NCBI GenBank assembly: GCA_030704615.1
Contig: CM060734.1
Span: 29,404,042-29,468,041 of the forward strand
Reading direction: 5' to 3'
DNA length: 64,000 nucleotides
Origin: Takakia lepidozioides
Taxonomy: Eukaryota > Streptophyta > Takakiopsida > Takakiales > Takakiaceae
Below, one piece after another: positions 53,930 to 64,000 of the stretch. Positions within the stretch are counted from its first letter, which is position 1, and each line of letters begins with the position of its first letter. The notes under the pieces were generated by a model. The model saw only the letters and a program-made list of their open reading frames with translations, was not told the DNA's origin and did not search any database. Both the position numbers and the translations under genes were made by a program.

Positions 53930-55270
53930 AGCCACGTCGCCGACACGGTGGTGGTGGCAAATAATGAAAATTAATAAAATAAAAGCGACCGCCAATTCTG
54001 GTGGTCGCTTTATATTCGAAAAAAAAAAAAAACAGCGACTGTCATATTGGCGGTCGCCTTATTTTAAAAAATAAAAATAAAACAAGAGATTGCCATACTG
54101 GCGGTCGTTTTATTTCAGAAATAAAATAAAACACGCGACCACCACATTGGCAGTCGCCTTACTTTAAAAAAAAAAAAAACATGCGACCGCCATAATGGCG
54201 GTCGCATTATTTGAAAAATATATAAAAAAACAGCGACCGCCATATTGGAGGTCGCTTTACTTTAAAAATTGAAAACAAAACAAGCGACAACCATAGTGGC
54301 GGTCACATATGGAGGTCGTTTTATTTTACAAATATTAAAAATAAAAGCGACATAAGAAAATAAAAGCGACCGCAATACAACAGTTGCTTTATATTTCAAA
54401 TTAAAAAAATAGTGGCGACTGCCAAACTGGCGGTCGCTCTATTTTACAAATATTAAGAATAATTCTTTCTTGGGTTAAAATTTATCCAGCGACCACCAAT
54501 TTTTTAAAATTAAGGAAAAATCACGTTTTTTCTTTTGTGTTTTTTTAATAAAAATAAATAAATAAATAAATAAAATTTATTATTATTATTATTATCCGGT
54601 TGAAGATCTTACGCGACGCCACTTTGGCGGTCACTTTATTCTTTTTTTCTAATTTTTCATTTTTCTTAAAATAATTTTTCGCTCTTTCTTGGGTCAAACT
54701 TTATCCAACTGGTGGTCGCTTAAATTTTTAAAATGAAAACAAATTACCGTTTTTTTTTTGTTTTTTTGTTTTTTTGAATAAACCCCGGCTGAAGATTAAA
54801 CAGCGACCGCCAAAGTGGCGATCGCTTCATTTTCTTTTCTTTTTTAATAATAATAAGCGACCGCCACAGTGGCGGTCGCTTAATTCCTTAAAATTAAAAA
54901 AATGACCACCATTTTTCAATTTCTATTTTTTGTTGCTTCGCTCTTTTTTGGGTTAAACTTTATCCAACGACTGACAATCTGACAGTCGCTGAATTTTTTA
55001 AAATTAAAAACAAATTTCCCGTTTTTTTTTTTCCACCATTTTGGCGGTCCATTTATTTTCTTTCTTTAAAAATTGTAAGTGACCGCCAGATTGGCGGTCG
55101 CTTAATTCTTTAAAATTAAAAAGAACGATCAGCAGCATTTTTTTTTTGTTAATCTTTAATGCGACCGCCAATATGGCAGTCGCTTTATTTTGTTTTTCTA
55201 CAAAATATTAAGTGACCGCCAATCTGGCGGTGTCTTTAAATTTTTAAAATGAAAAAAATGACCGCCAGTT
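53930..55270. repeat. Array of GCGACCGCCA-TGGCGGTCGC hairpins
   Basis: About 19 inverted-repeat units, each roughly GCGACCGCCA, two to four bases, TGGCGGTCGC, separated by A- or T-rich spacers. Spacing is close to 49 bp at 53985-54283 and longer, 70-120 bp, afterwards. Compensating and non-compensating changes both occur, and later units have only one good arm. No coding sequence. Confidence 0.9.
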
Positions 55271-55999
55271 TTTTTATTTCGATTTTTGTTTTTGTTGATT
55301 AAAATTTTAAAATTTGAAGTTTTTAATATCCAAGTTAGGAGAGAGAGGAGAAGACAAAAATAAATAAATAAATAAAATACTGTTCGTAGAAGGAAGAAAT
55401 CAAACGTGACGGAAGTTGGTGTGTTTTGGTGAAGTGCAGACACAAGGAATTTTGTTATTGGCGAAACGATCGTTGTGAAGATACATTGTGATTCTCTACC
55501 ATTGTGGTACTTCATTCAAATCCAAGGTGATATGCTAACTTTGTAACCCAAATTTGAGCGCAATCATGTCCCATAGTTTTTTCATTTCAATTTGACTATG
55601 CTTCAGATTGGGCCGTCATTTTATTACCTTAATTATATGTAAAAATATTAGAGTTAGACAATTAAGTTACATTTCCAAAAACATTTCACACACTTACATT
55701 GATAGAGTTCTTTAGATGTGCTCTTGTATGTTTATACAGAGTTGGATCAAGCACATATTTCATATCAATTAAGACATTGTGTAGCAAACAAATAGAGTAT
55801 ATCACAAAGCTCAAACGATTTGGCTGTGGGCAAAATATGCATTTTGGCCTACAAATCCTTGTGGGCTCATGCTGTATGAGTGTGTATTAGCTTTTTGGAC
55901 AGCTAGAGAGCAAAATGAAAAATATATTATTCAACAAAATCTTCAAGGTCTCCTAATTGAAGTCATAGCAAATGTGCATGTGAACTATTCAATTAATTT
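55271..55999. other. No recognised gene
   Basis: AT-rich sequence without domain or repeat structure that I can support. Confidence 0.4.
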
Positions 56000-58444
56000 A
56001 TTCACGTGAGTTGTCAATCAACCATTGTGTGTACTGTTTCTCTCTCATTCTCCCTTGGGTTGTAGTCTGTTGATGAAGGTTACTTCATCCCTCAACCCAT
56101 CATCAAGCATCATCTCGCCTCGTGTCCCCAAGCAAGCCACCTTAACTCCCAGTCGTCTTAGGACGGTTCCCAACTTATTGCCCACCCGTGAGCTGCTCCT
56201 CATCCCTCATTCTCTGTACATCTGCCGGGCCTCATTATTTTCCCATCAATGGAAGCCGGCAGGACAGAGGCAAATCAATCCACGCAGCCGCCAAGCCAAC
56301 CTTCCCCCGCCACTGTCCATTTCTAGCTTGTCTTTAGTAGCTTGTATTTGCTCTTGTTGCTTGTTGGTGCCTCTTCCTTCCAGCTCTCTCATCGCTCTAC
56401 ATGTGTGGTTTATTATCTCCAAGCTGATTCTCCAGCTCATCCTCCTCTAGTGCTTTTTGTTGCTTTTGATTCCAGCTTCTTTGATTTATCCCCGCTCTGC
56501 TGTTCGGAAGATCCCAGTCCTATAGCTCCTCGCCCGGATCTGTTTTGGATTCTCTCTTCTAGTCTCTTCCCTCTAGTTTCTCCTCTAGTTTCTGTTGTCT
56601 GCTTGCTTCTAAGTCCATGCGCTTTCCTGATCCTACCTGCTGCCTCCATGGATCCTTCCCATCACCCTCGCTGTCAGTTCAAGCTATCTGCAACTAGCAT
56701 CCTCAGTCAGACCCTTAGTAAGCAGCTGGCTGAGGCTCGTAAGAGAAAAGTGAAAGCCCTAAAGAAGTGCCTTGGTGTGTGCCAGAAGTGGATTGAGCTC
56801 CCTTCCTGTGATGACCACACTTATCAGACCTACCTTGAAGCCCGTTCAAACCTTGGGGCCTTCCAGCTCTAGCAAGAAGAAAAAATGAGGATGCAGGGCG
56901 GCATTAACTGGTCAGCCAAAGATGTCCAAGTACTTTTTTCAAAAGGTTAAGCTTAGGAGGGCCCTTCAAACCATTCTAGACCTGTTCATCGACACCTTGG
57001 GTAATAAATCTTCTTTTCCCAAGGAGCTCTGTGATCTGGCCTTCCGCCACTTTAGCTCTCTGTTTCAGGGCAGACCAGGAGATCCCTAACGGCAATCATC
57101 TTCTCCAATCCTGTCTTCAATCGACTCCTTCGAGACTTCGTCCGGAGGATGCCCACCCTCTTTCTATTGTCTTCACTCCTCAAGAATTGGAAGTTGCGCT
57201 GAAACACATGAGCAGCGGCAAATCTCCGGGGATGGACGGAATGCCAGTAGAATTCTACAAAGTCCTATGGCCCAACATTTCCAAGGATTTCTGTGACATG
57301 GCTAATGAGATTAAACTAAAAGGTGAGATGCCGGGGAAGATGGCGCAATGAGTGATCACACTCATTTTCAAAAAAAGGGAAAGGGCAGACATTGGTAACT
57401 ACAGACCCATCACCATTCTTAATGTGGCCTATAAGATTATTGCTAAGGTTCTTGCTCTGCGCATCCAACCCCTTCTCTCCTACCTCATTCGAACAGGGCA
57501 GGCAGGTTTCATAAAAGGCAAGTACATCCTTGATAATGTTCTTCTGGCTCAGGAAGCTGATGCCTTCGCCCTGGCCTCCAATCAGGCTCTGACATTGTGG
57601 CTTTTAGACTTCGAGAAAGCCTTTGACAAGGTGGGCTGGAATTTTTTTTCTGGCGGTGCTTCGTAAAACTGGGCTTCCTCCAGACTTCTGCCACTGGGTG
57701 GACATCCTTCTCCGTAAATCATCCAATAGAGTTATCATGAATGGGCACCTGTCCAAATCATTCTTGCTCCACAGGTCAGTGAGACAGGGGTGTCCTCTGG
57801 CCCTCTTTCTTTTCCTGTTTGTGGCAGATACTCTAGGTTACATGCTGGACATCAACCAGATGGTACAGGGCCTTCACCTCAAGAACCCCAAAACCCAATT
57901 ATGGATTCAAATGAAAGACTCTATGTTTGTGGACGATACCTTCTTGCTCCTCCAAGCTGAGTCTTCCACGTTGCAGGCAGCTGAGACCACTCTGAACGAT
58001 TTTTGCCAGGTCTCGGGTTTCAGAGTAAATTGGTAAAAAAACGAAGGCCTTGCTTGTAGGAGACTCCTCCCGTTCTGCTATTGGAACCGATCCCACTTGG
58101 GGGGATAGTCTTGGGTTGGTCTGGTTGAAGGATGGAGAATCCACGACACTGTGGCCCACACCTTTGGTAGGAACATTTCGGAGGATCAGAGAATGGGTCC
58201 TACCATCTCCAAGCTTAAGCGTCAGTTGGTCTACTGGGGCTCTTGTTTCCTGTCCATAACGGGCAGGGCTTTGGTTGCCAACCAGATTCTCTTGGCGGGA
58301 TTGGGGATGGATTGGGGGATTATGGGAAGCCCAGCTGAAAGCCTTCTTGAGCCTAGAGCAGTCTGAAGATCCTGATGGGAGGACGACCAAAGATGGGATA
58401 CCTGGGAGAAACCTTGCACCTCCCATACTGCCCATCGCCTGGCC

Positions 58445-58985
58445 TAGCATCTGTACATTCTAGAGAGAGGCAGCGAGTTCAAAATTAGGTGCTGCCTCAA
58501 AGTCTCATGGAAAGAACATGGCTCCTGCTTGCTTAGAAATGGTCGGAATTTCCCCCACGCCTCTCGTATGGACTTCCACAATGGGGATCCAAGCAACTCA
58601 TGCTTGAACCCCTGCAGAAGCCACCTGATGGAAGGCGCCCAGCCAACCCCAACCAGGGGGGAGCTGCCGGAGCAGTAGCTTCCACCATCCACCTTCCGGG
58701 CCCAAGAATCTGGGTATCCATTTCCCTAGCAGTGCTCGGATTTGAGTCTTTGGATCTAACACTCCCAATCCTCCCTTCTTTTTGGGGTGGCAAATTTGTA
58801 GCCAGGAGACTTGGGGTCTGACATACTGGGTGGAGTCCCGAGCCCCCCAAATGAAATTCCTGATACATTTTTTATACTCCTGGATAGTTTTGGAGTCAGG
58901 ACCCCAAGTTGAGGCGATCCTACGGCTTGGTGCATCCCCACCTTTTGACCACCAGTGGGTGACGGCCAAGGATCAGGCATTTCAC
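58445..58985 (-). pseudogene. Inverted internal block of the LINE ORF2
   Basis: Within the plus-strand LINE, this ~540 bp codes for typical LINE ORF2 downstream sequence only on the minus strand: YKKCIRNFIWGARDS, VSWLQICHPKKKGGLGVLDP and IPRFLGPEGGWWKLLLRQLP, then WKSIREAWGKFRPF. Plus-strand LINE coding ends just before it and resumes just after. In other LINEs this text lies between the RT thumb and zf-RVT in the same direction as RT, so the block has been flipped in place. Confidence 0.75.
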
Positions 58986-60399
58986 ATCATATACATCACA
59001 GGGGTAGTTAATTCCACCATTCAAGGCTTTGGCTTCCAAGCAGACCTTTTCTCGGGTGCACTGAAACTGCACTCTACCCAGCCAGTTTTTCTACATTTCT
59101 CGCAGGCTCAACCAGCAAGGGTCTGTCTATGGTCAGATCCTACAAAACCCTTTAATCCTAGTGCCCCTCCGGGGGGATCTATCTTACCTTGGCTCTTGGT
59201 AAGCTCCTTCGCATGGATAGGGAGTGTCCCCTTGCAGGCCCTTCAGGTGGACCCGGCCGCAGAATGGCTCTGGAACTTCAGAGGAACTTTGCATACTTTC
59301 TTCGCTTACTTGGCCAAGAAAGCCTACAGGGCTCTTCTTAAAAGGACTCCCTTGGTGAAGAAGTGGGATGACAAATGGGGCCATATTCCGTTTCGGGAAG
59401 AAAACTGGGATAGTATCGGGTCCACCATCTGGGAGAAAACTAAGTCAGCCAAGATCAGTGCCTTCCTTTGGCAGATCGCCAACCGGGTGCTTACTTAGGT
59501 TGGGCAATTTCTGGGCTTTCAAGAGGCCATTCTTTGCAGATGTTGCACGGTCAATATTGTGGAGTCTTTGGAGCATTGCCTACTTCATTGTGTCTTGCCT
59601 CTTGCCCTCTTGCCTCTTGTCAAGGTATTCTACAGAGCTTGGGAGGTATGTCCACCGCCTGTTCTCACATTGCTCCTCAACTACAATCAGACCACAAAAG
59701 GGAGAGCTAGCCACTGCCCAATGCTGGAGGTGCTGAGAACTTCCTCTCTATGGAATATCTGGAAAGTCTGCTGCAGGTGGTTCTTCGACAATCTCAACTC
59801 TTCTAGGACTCAAATTCTAACCCATGTTTTCCATGACCTAACCATAGCTGCTAAACTTGCCTGGACTAAGCTGTGTGCAGAGATTGCCAGGAGACCCAAA
59901 CGAAGGCCAGCTCTCATCGCCACCTTCAAAGACATTTGGGGTCGGCAGGGACTCATCTGCAGCTGCACTGATGTTGACTCCTGCTCTTGGCTAGGGGCTA
60001 TCCTCTCTGTTTGGCAACACCTCAGAGCCCCCCTCTTCAGCCTCCCCTGAATTTGATAGATCAGATAGGAACTGGAAACATATCAAGACAGCGGCTAAGT
60101 CTAGATTGACCTTCCATAGATAATTGCTCCTCGCTTGTATGGGACTCTTGGCTCGGCACCTTGCCACCGATTGATACACATTCTCTCCTGTTCCTATTGA
60201 TTCTCCTTCTAGCAGAAGCCATGTAACTAGACTCTAGCCTCGCCGTCCACATTATGTCACCCCTATGTCACCCCTCATATGGATTAAGTTCATTGTCTAT
60301 CATTGTCTCTTAGCTATAGCTCCCCTGGAATATCCAACACGGCCTCCGTGTGATAGGCCTCATGGCAGCCTTGGGGCATGTAATTTTTTTCCCTTCAAT

Positions 60400-60422
60400 A
60401 ATATATATATATATATATATAT
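60400..60422. repeat. (TA)n microsatellite
   Basis: A perfect TA run of about 11 units in the 3' untranslated part of the LINE. Confidence 0.95.
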
Positions 60423-60493
60423 AGAAAGGGATAATTTTAATAAAGCTCTCAAGGGCTTCCTTCCCTTTCTCTAATTTGCTTAAGAAAAAAAAA

Positions 60494-62029
60494 GGTGTAC
60501 CCAAAAAAAAGGACGCGGTACGTTCCTGTCCATTCTTGACCGTCCTTTCCCTTTGAAATGTCGTTCACTCGCATATTTAACACTTTAAAATCCAAAATTC
60601 AAATTTTGAGTCTTATTTCCATTATCAGGTGTAGAATATTTTTTTCACATTTTCATATCCGCGGGTTGTTCATTTAGCCCAGGTCCTGCAAAATGCGGGA
60701 TCCGGGTCCGGCCCGGAATCCTTGATATCCTTGATATCTGGGTTGATATCCCGACTCTATATCCGCCCAACAGTGGATGAAACCCATAATGCCTCGTAAT
60801 GGCCCACCCTAGCTCATAATGGTTGGTGCTGCCTCTACCGCCTCTCATCCATCCCACCTGTCACAATCTCACGTCAGTTCTCGATAGTTCTCCACAGTGT
60901 TCTATCACTTCAAAATGATCGGAAAAGCATGCACGTCGATCTCCCAGGTAAGGTAAGATTGAAGTTCGAAGACTTATGTGTGCGTGTTGGTAAAAATTCA
61001 GGCCTGAGAAAGTGAGAGCTTCGAACATGTATTCTTGTCAGCTGTGTTCCCGGCTTTACGAGCTGTTTGTCAATCGGGAATTATGCAGAGGAAGCTTGGA
61101 TGCGAGGGCTAGTGCAGGATTTTCCAGAAAAAGCATCCGTGAGCTGCACGAGCTCCAAGGTTCCAGGTTTGCAACATCACAATTTGGTTACTTGCTGTGA
61201 ATCTCTTGTTCTAAGCTAGTATTTGTACACTAGAGGATTAGAACCTGTTGATTCATTTCTGATGGAGACAGGTGCCTAGGGTTTCCCATAGTGAGGGAAG
61301 AAAACGAGAAGAAAAGCAGATAAGTAAGGCAAATAGACAAAATAAAAGAGAAATTAATTGGAGGAGGAATGACAATTTATGGTGGACCTCGGATGTTGCA
61401 AGAAAGAGACAAAGATCACGAGATTAGTATCCACAATCCATAAGAACAATCGGCTCGTCCCCTTACCTATGAGCCCCTTGCAGGAGAGTTTGGCATCGTG
61501 AGCTGACTCCGGACTGCTAAGAAAGTGCGAGCAGCTCTGATTGCAGTTGTGCTTAGTCGGAGAGTGGGGGTGGGGTAGTGCGCACAGCAAAGCTGGTGGC
61601 CAAGTACCGGTCTTGCGTTCCCATTCTTCCGGTTGCTGTTCCAGTGATGACCACCGACAATCTTACCTGCTGCCAGTGCAGTGAGGAGTCCCCTGCCCGC
61701 CATAGTCTTATTTGAATACCAGTTTAATCTGCTGTCACGTTTCATATACAAAGTCCCTGTTTCGGGTCACCATCCAGCGATGCACAATGTGACATGTACA
61801 AGAAAGATTGACAACACCTAATTAGGGGTGCACAGTGTCGAGGTTCAGTTTTCAGTTGCAAGTAAAACTATCTAGGAAGCAATGTGGTTTGTTCATAATT
61901 TCAAGAGACAAACCAAGCGGGAGAGCTTTTGACTGTTAGCTTGCCTTATTTGATCAATCAACAGATCGGTAGTTTCGAACAAATCGTTGGATGTGTGTTT
62001 GTTCTCAAAAACAGAACTTATGTTTGCAG
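60494..62029. other. No recognised gene
   Basis: Short frames only, for example 61012-61200 (plus) and 61467-61751 (minus), without a domain. The stretch just before 62030 ends in TGTTTGCAG and is probably the intron upstream of the pyruvate kinase exon relic. Confidence 0.4.
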
Positions 62030-62181
62030 GGGTTTGCGGAGGCGACAGATTCACGACGAGATCTTGAATTCAGCGCTTGAATACGCAGTGAGCCGGAATC
62101 TATGTTGCCCCGGGGATGCCATCGTAGCCCTCCATCGTATTGGAGCAGCCTCGCGCATCAAGAGTATAATGTGTGTCAGGG
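62030..62181 (+). pseudogene. Pyruvate kinase C-terminal exon relic
   Basis: After a TTTGCAG acceptor the exon reads GFAEATDSR, then shifts by one base to DEILNSALEYAVSRNLCC, PGDAIVALHRIGAASRIKSI and MCV. Plant pyruvate kinases have a GDxVVALHRxGxASVIKI motif near the C-terminus, where the enzyme binds effectors and monomers pair. The frameshift and the abrupt end before a copia LTR at 62229 show a fragment, not a working gene. Confidence 0.7.
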
Positions 62182-62228
62182 ATAGCTCTACATTCAGATT
62201 TTTGATATCCCAAATTCATGTTCTAGAC

Positions 62229-62493
62229 TGTTAAATCACCTACAGGTGTAGGTATCAAGGTTCTAATCTTAGTAACAGTCCTCAGGGAGTTAGGTGCTAT
62301 AATTATGCTTATAGATATGTATGAAGTTATATTACCTTGTGGTAGATAGATAGGTCCAAGTGCAGCTGGTAGCTATTACTCCATCCTTAAATTAAGTTAG
62401 GTGCTTAGCCTAGTTAAATACCATGTGTGTTCACTCTTTGCATCATTCTAGCCTAGTATGTTCCTGAGCTGATTGTAATACACCAATCTTTCA
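62229..62493 (+). repeat. Ty1/copia 5' LTR
   Basis: A 265-bp segment beginning TGTTAAATCACC and ending CAATCTTTCA, followed directly by a tRNA-Met type primer-binding site. Size and TG...CA ends fit a short copia LTR. The 3' LTR lies outside the window. Confidence 0.8.
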
Positions 62494-62507
62494 TGGTATC
62501 AAAGCAG
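62494..62507 (+). other. Primer-binding site (initiator tRNA-Met)
   Basis: TGGTATCAAAGCAG directly after the LTR is one change from the common plant copia TGGTATCAGAGC, which is complementary to the 3' end of initiator tRNA-Met. Confidence 0.85.
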
Positions 62508-62717
62508 GATAGACGAGTGAATCATAGTATGTTTTTCTCAGGGCTTTGAGGTCGCTAGGAAGTACCTCCATGTCGGTGTGTAGCATTGCTCCACCAAGAT
62601 CGTAATATTTGTGACTCCAGCACGATCGTAATCTGTGAGCATTGCTCCAGAGAGAGAGAGAGAGTGTTTATTTTTTATTTTTATTTTATTTTGCATCTCT
62701 CTTTGTATAGTCTCAAG

Positions 62718-64000
62718 ATGGCCAAGGGGGGTAGCAGTTTTTCCATTTCCCAAGAAGATAAGCTTGCTGGAAAGAAGAACTATGAGGTGTGGAAGTGTAA
62801 AGTCCAAAACCGGATATCCTTGAATGGGTTGAGAGGAGGATGGTCTTAGCTGAAGGTCAAAACATGGATGAGTTTAGGAGGAAGAAACAACGTGCTTACA
62901 CCATTATCAATCTCTCTCTTACAGATAAGGTGATCCATTACGTCTCCCATCTCAACGAGCCTAAGGAAGTCTGGGATGCCCTAGCTAAGATGTACGATGA
63001 CAAGTCTTCTGCCAGGAAGATGTCAGTGAGAAACAAGCTTCAAGGCATCAGAATGGAGGAGGGAGCATCTATGGAAGATTTTCTTGAGGAAATTACCAAT
63101 CTGGTAACCCAGCTCACTAACTTTGGTGAAGAAATCAAGGAAGACATTGTTGTGGAATATATCCTGAACGCGCTGCCAGAATCATACACTGCCTACAGTG
63201 ATGCGATTATTGCACAGAGGGAGCTCCCTAGTCCTCCGGAGCTGATCACGAAATTGCTATATGAGGAGAGCCGGCGAGAACTGAGGGATCGAAAGTTGAA
63301 CCACGATGAAGCGCTGTGGGTAAAGTTCAAGCAAGCATACAAACGAAATGGCAGACCTCCTTATCAACAAAAGACTTCAGCATCTGTTTGCAATAGATGT
63401 GGCAAGGAGGGCCATTGGGCGAGGAACTGTGCAATGCCATATGAGGAGATCTTGAAGGTAAGAAATCAGCAAACTGCCCACGTCGTTGACGAGGCACCAG
63501 AGGAGTCAGAAGAAGAGGATGATGACGGTGAAGCAGCTGAGATGCTTGAGGTAGCATTGGCTGCCCTCAACACTCATGATGAAGGAGGTTCGTCCAAGGA
63601 AAAAGCAATCTCCTGGATCGTTGATTTTGGCGCAAGTAAGCATTTGACGGGCAATCCAAAGATTCTCTATGATATGGTAGTGCTACTAGTGTCCGATCTG
63701 CTGAAGGCTCTCTTCACAGGAAGGGTCATGCAAGTATAATGCAAAATGGATCAATAAAGCACATAACCGATGTTCTTTACGTCCCTGGCATTACTCGTAA
63801 TCTACTTTCTGTTAGTGCACTAGCTGATAAGGGCCATCTTGGTATATTTGACCATAGAAAATGTTTGTTTGTGGAAAAAGAGAGACCTCACAAATTGATC
63901 TTGCAAGGAAAACGAATATCCTCTGGATTGTATAAATTGTCATCTGACGATAAGTCTCTCCCCGAGGTGAACACTGTCGAAGTCTAGGAGTCAGCTAGGT
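62718..64000 (+). pseudogene. Ty1/copia gag-protease, truncated by window end
   Basis: Starts at ATG 62718 (MAKGGSSFSISQEDKLAGKK), with a frame break near 62840. The gag domain follows (YTIINLSLTDKVIHYVSHLN, EVWDALAKMY, ALPESYTAYSDAI) and the knuckle CNRCGKEGHWARNC at about 63391-63432. An acidic linker leads to the protease start WIVDFGASKHLTGN near 63615-63655; the family has DSGAS, so the catalytic Ser position is Phe. A second frame break lies near 63720. It continues with ITDVLYVPGITRNLLSVSAL, the gag-pre-integrase region, to a stop at 63987. Integrase and RT would lie beyond the window. Inactive as read. Confidence 0.9.

Larger units (their letters stand above)
56000..60493 (+). mobile_element. 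LINE (L1-type non-LTR retrotransposon), degenerate
   Basis: Plus strand. A C/T-rich 5' part (about 56030-56640) precedes an ORF2 remnant. RT lies at about 57180-58040: SGKSPGMDGMPVEFYKVLWP, NYRPITILNVAYKIIAKVLA, LLDFEKAFDKVGW (motif A), SVRQGCPLALFLFLF (motif B) and MFVDDTFLLL (motif C, FVDD). LKRQLVYWGSCFLSITGRAL follows at about 58215-58275. The C-terminal zf-RVT region is near 59440-59590 (AFLWQIANRV, CRCCTVNIVESLEHCLLHC). It ends with a (TA)n tract, AATAAAGCTCTCAAG and an A-tail at 60484-60493. Stops (for example at 57349) and frame changes abound. The endonuclease part is not recognisable and the 5' limit is approximate. Confidence 0.85.

Noticed and set aside
53930-55270. CRISPR-like array
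   Set aside because: Units are diverged hairpins with simple AT-rich spacers in a eukaryotic genome, without cas genes or unique spacers.

Overview
The window is a plant-type nuclear sequence from the green (streptophyte) lineage. It has spliceosomal introns, OSB-type PDF motifs next to PPR repeats, a plant-style PIN gene, and dense Ty3/gypsy, Ty1/copia, LINE, SINE and MULE elements. A gypsy element carrying a cytosine-5 DNA methyltransferase favours a charophyte alga, because such elements have been reported there; a bryophyte or other seed-free plant is not excluded. A 500-base run of N at 4494-4993 is an assembly gap. No rRNA, tRNA or CRISPR locus was found.

Layout. 1-1830: satellite DNA built from nested palindromes, including a ~675-bp inverted repeat. 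2579-4493: broken copy of a ParB-like gene family, cut by the gap. 6659-7552: NRAMP pseudogene. 8097-9341: 3' part of a PIN-domain gene. 9610-13380: AT-rich tandem repeats and minisatellites. 13989-17243: mosaic of gypsy fragments in both orientations. 17216-36131: a minus-strand gypsy element (N-terminal ORF, gag, C5 DNA methyltransferase, RT, RNase H, integrase, PHD finger). Nested in its PHD codons is a complete MULE-type DNA transposon at 18108-29435. 36592-38661: chromovirus integrase with chromodomain. 41590-41825: SINE. 42060-44372: gypsy gag-protease. 44640-50470: decayed array of PDF-PPR genes. 52090-55270: LTR-like minisatellite element and a hairpin array. 56000-60493: LINE with an internal inverted block. 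62030-62181: pyruvate kinase exon relic. 62229-64000: 5' part of a copia element.

Main discovery. The MULE at 18108-29435 (11.3 kb) has terminal inverted repeats and a 9-bp target duplication. It carries two divergent genes: a MULE/SWIM transposase (plus strand, now frameshifted) and a nine-exon gene (minus strand) whose exons join in frame into a 1084-residue product. That product has a basic N-terminus, a ParB/sulfiredoxin-like domain with a DGNHRL motif, a charged linker, and a C-terminal domain ordered like a beta-class amino-methyltransferase (motif IV to motif I) with degenerate catalytic motifs. Removing the element together with one target copy leaves a continuous PHD finger reading frame in the host gypsy element, which fixes the boundaries independently. 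The window therefore shows a transposon with a methyltransferase-like cargo inside a retrotransposon with a different DNA methyltransferase. How the cargo protein acts is inference.
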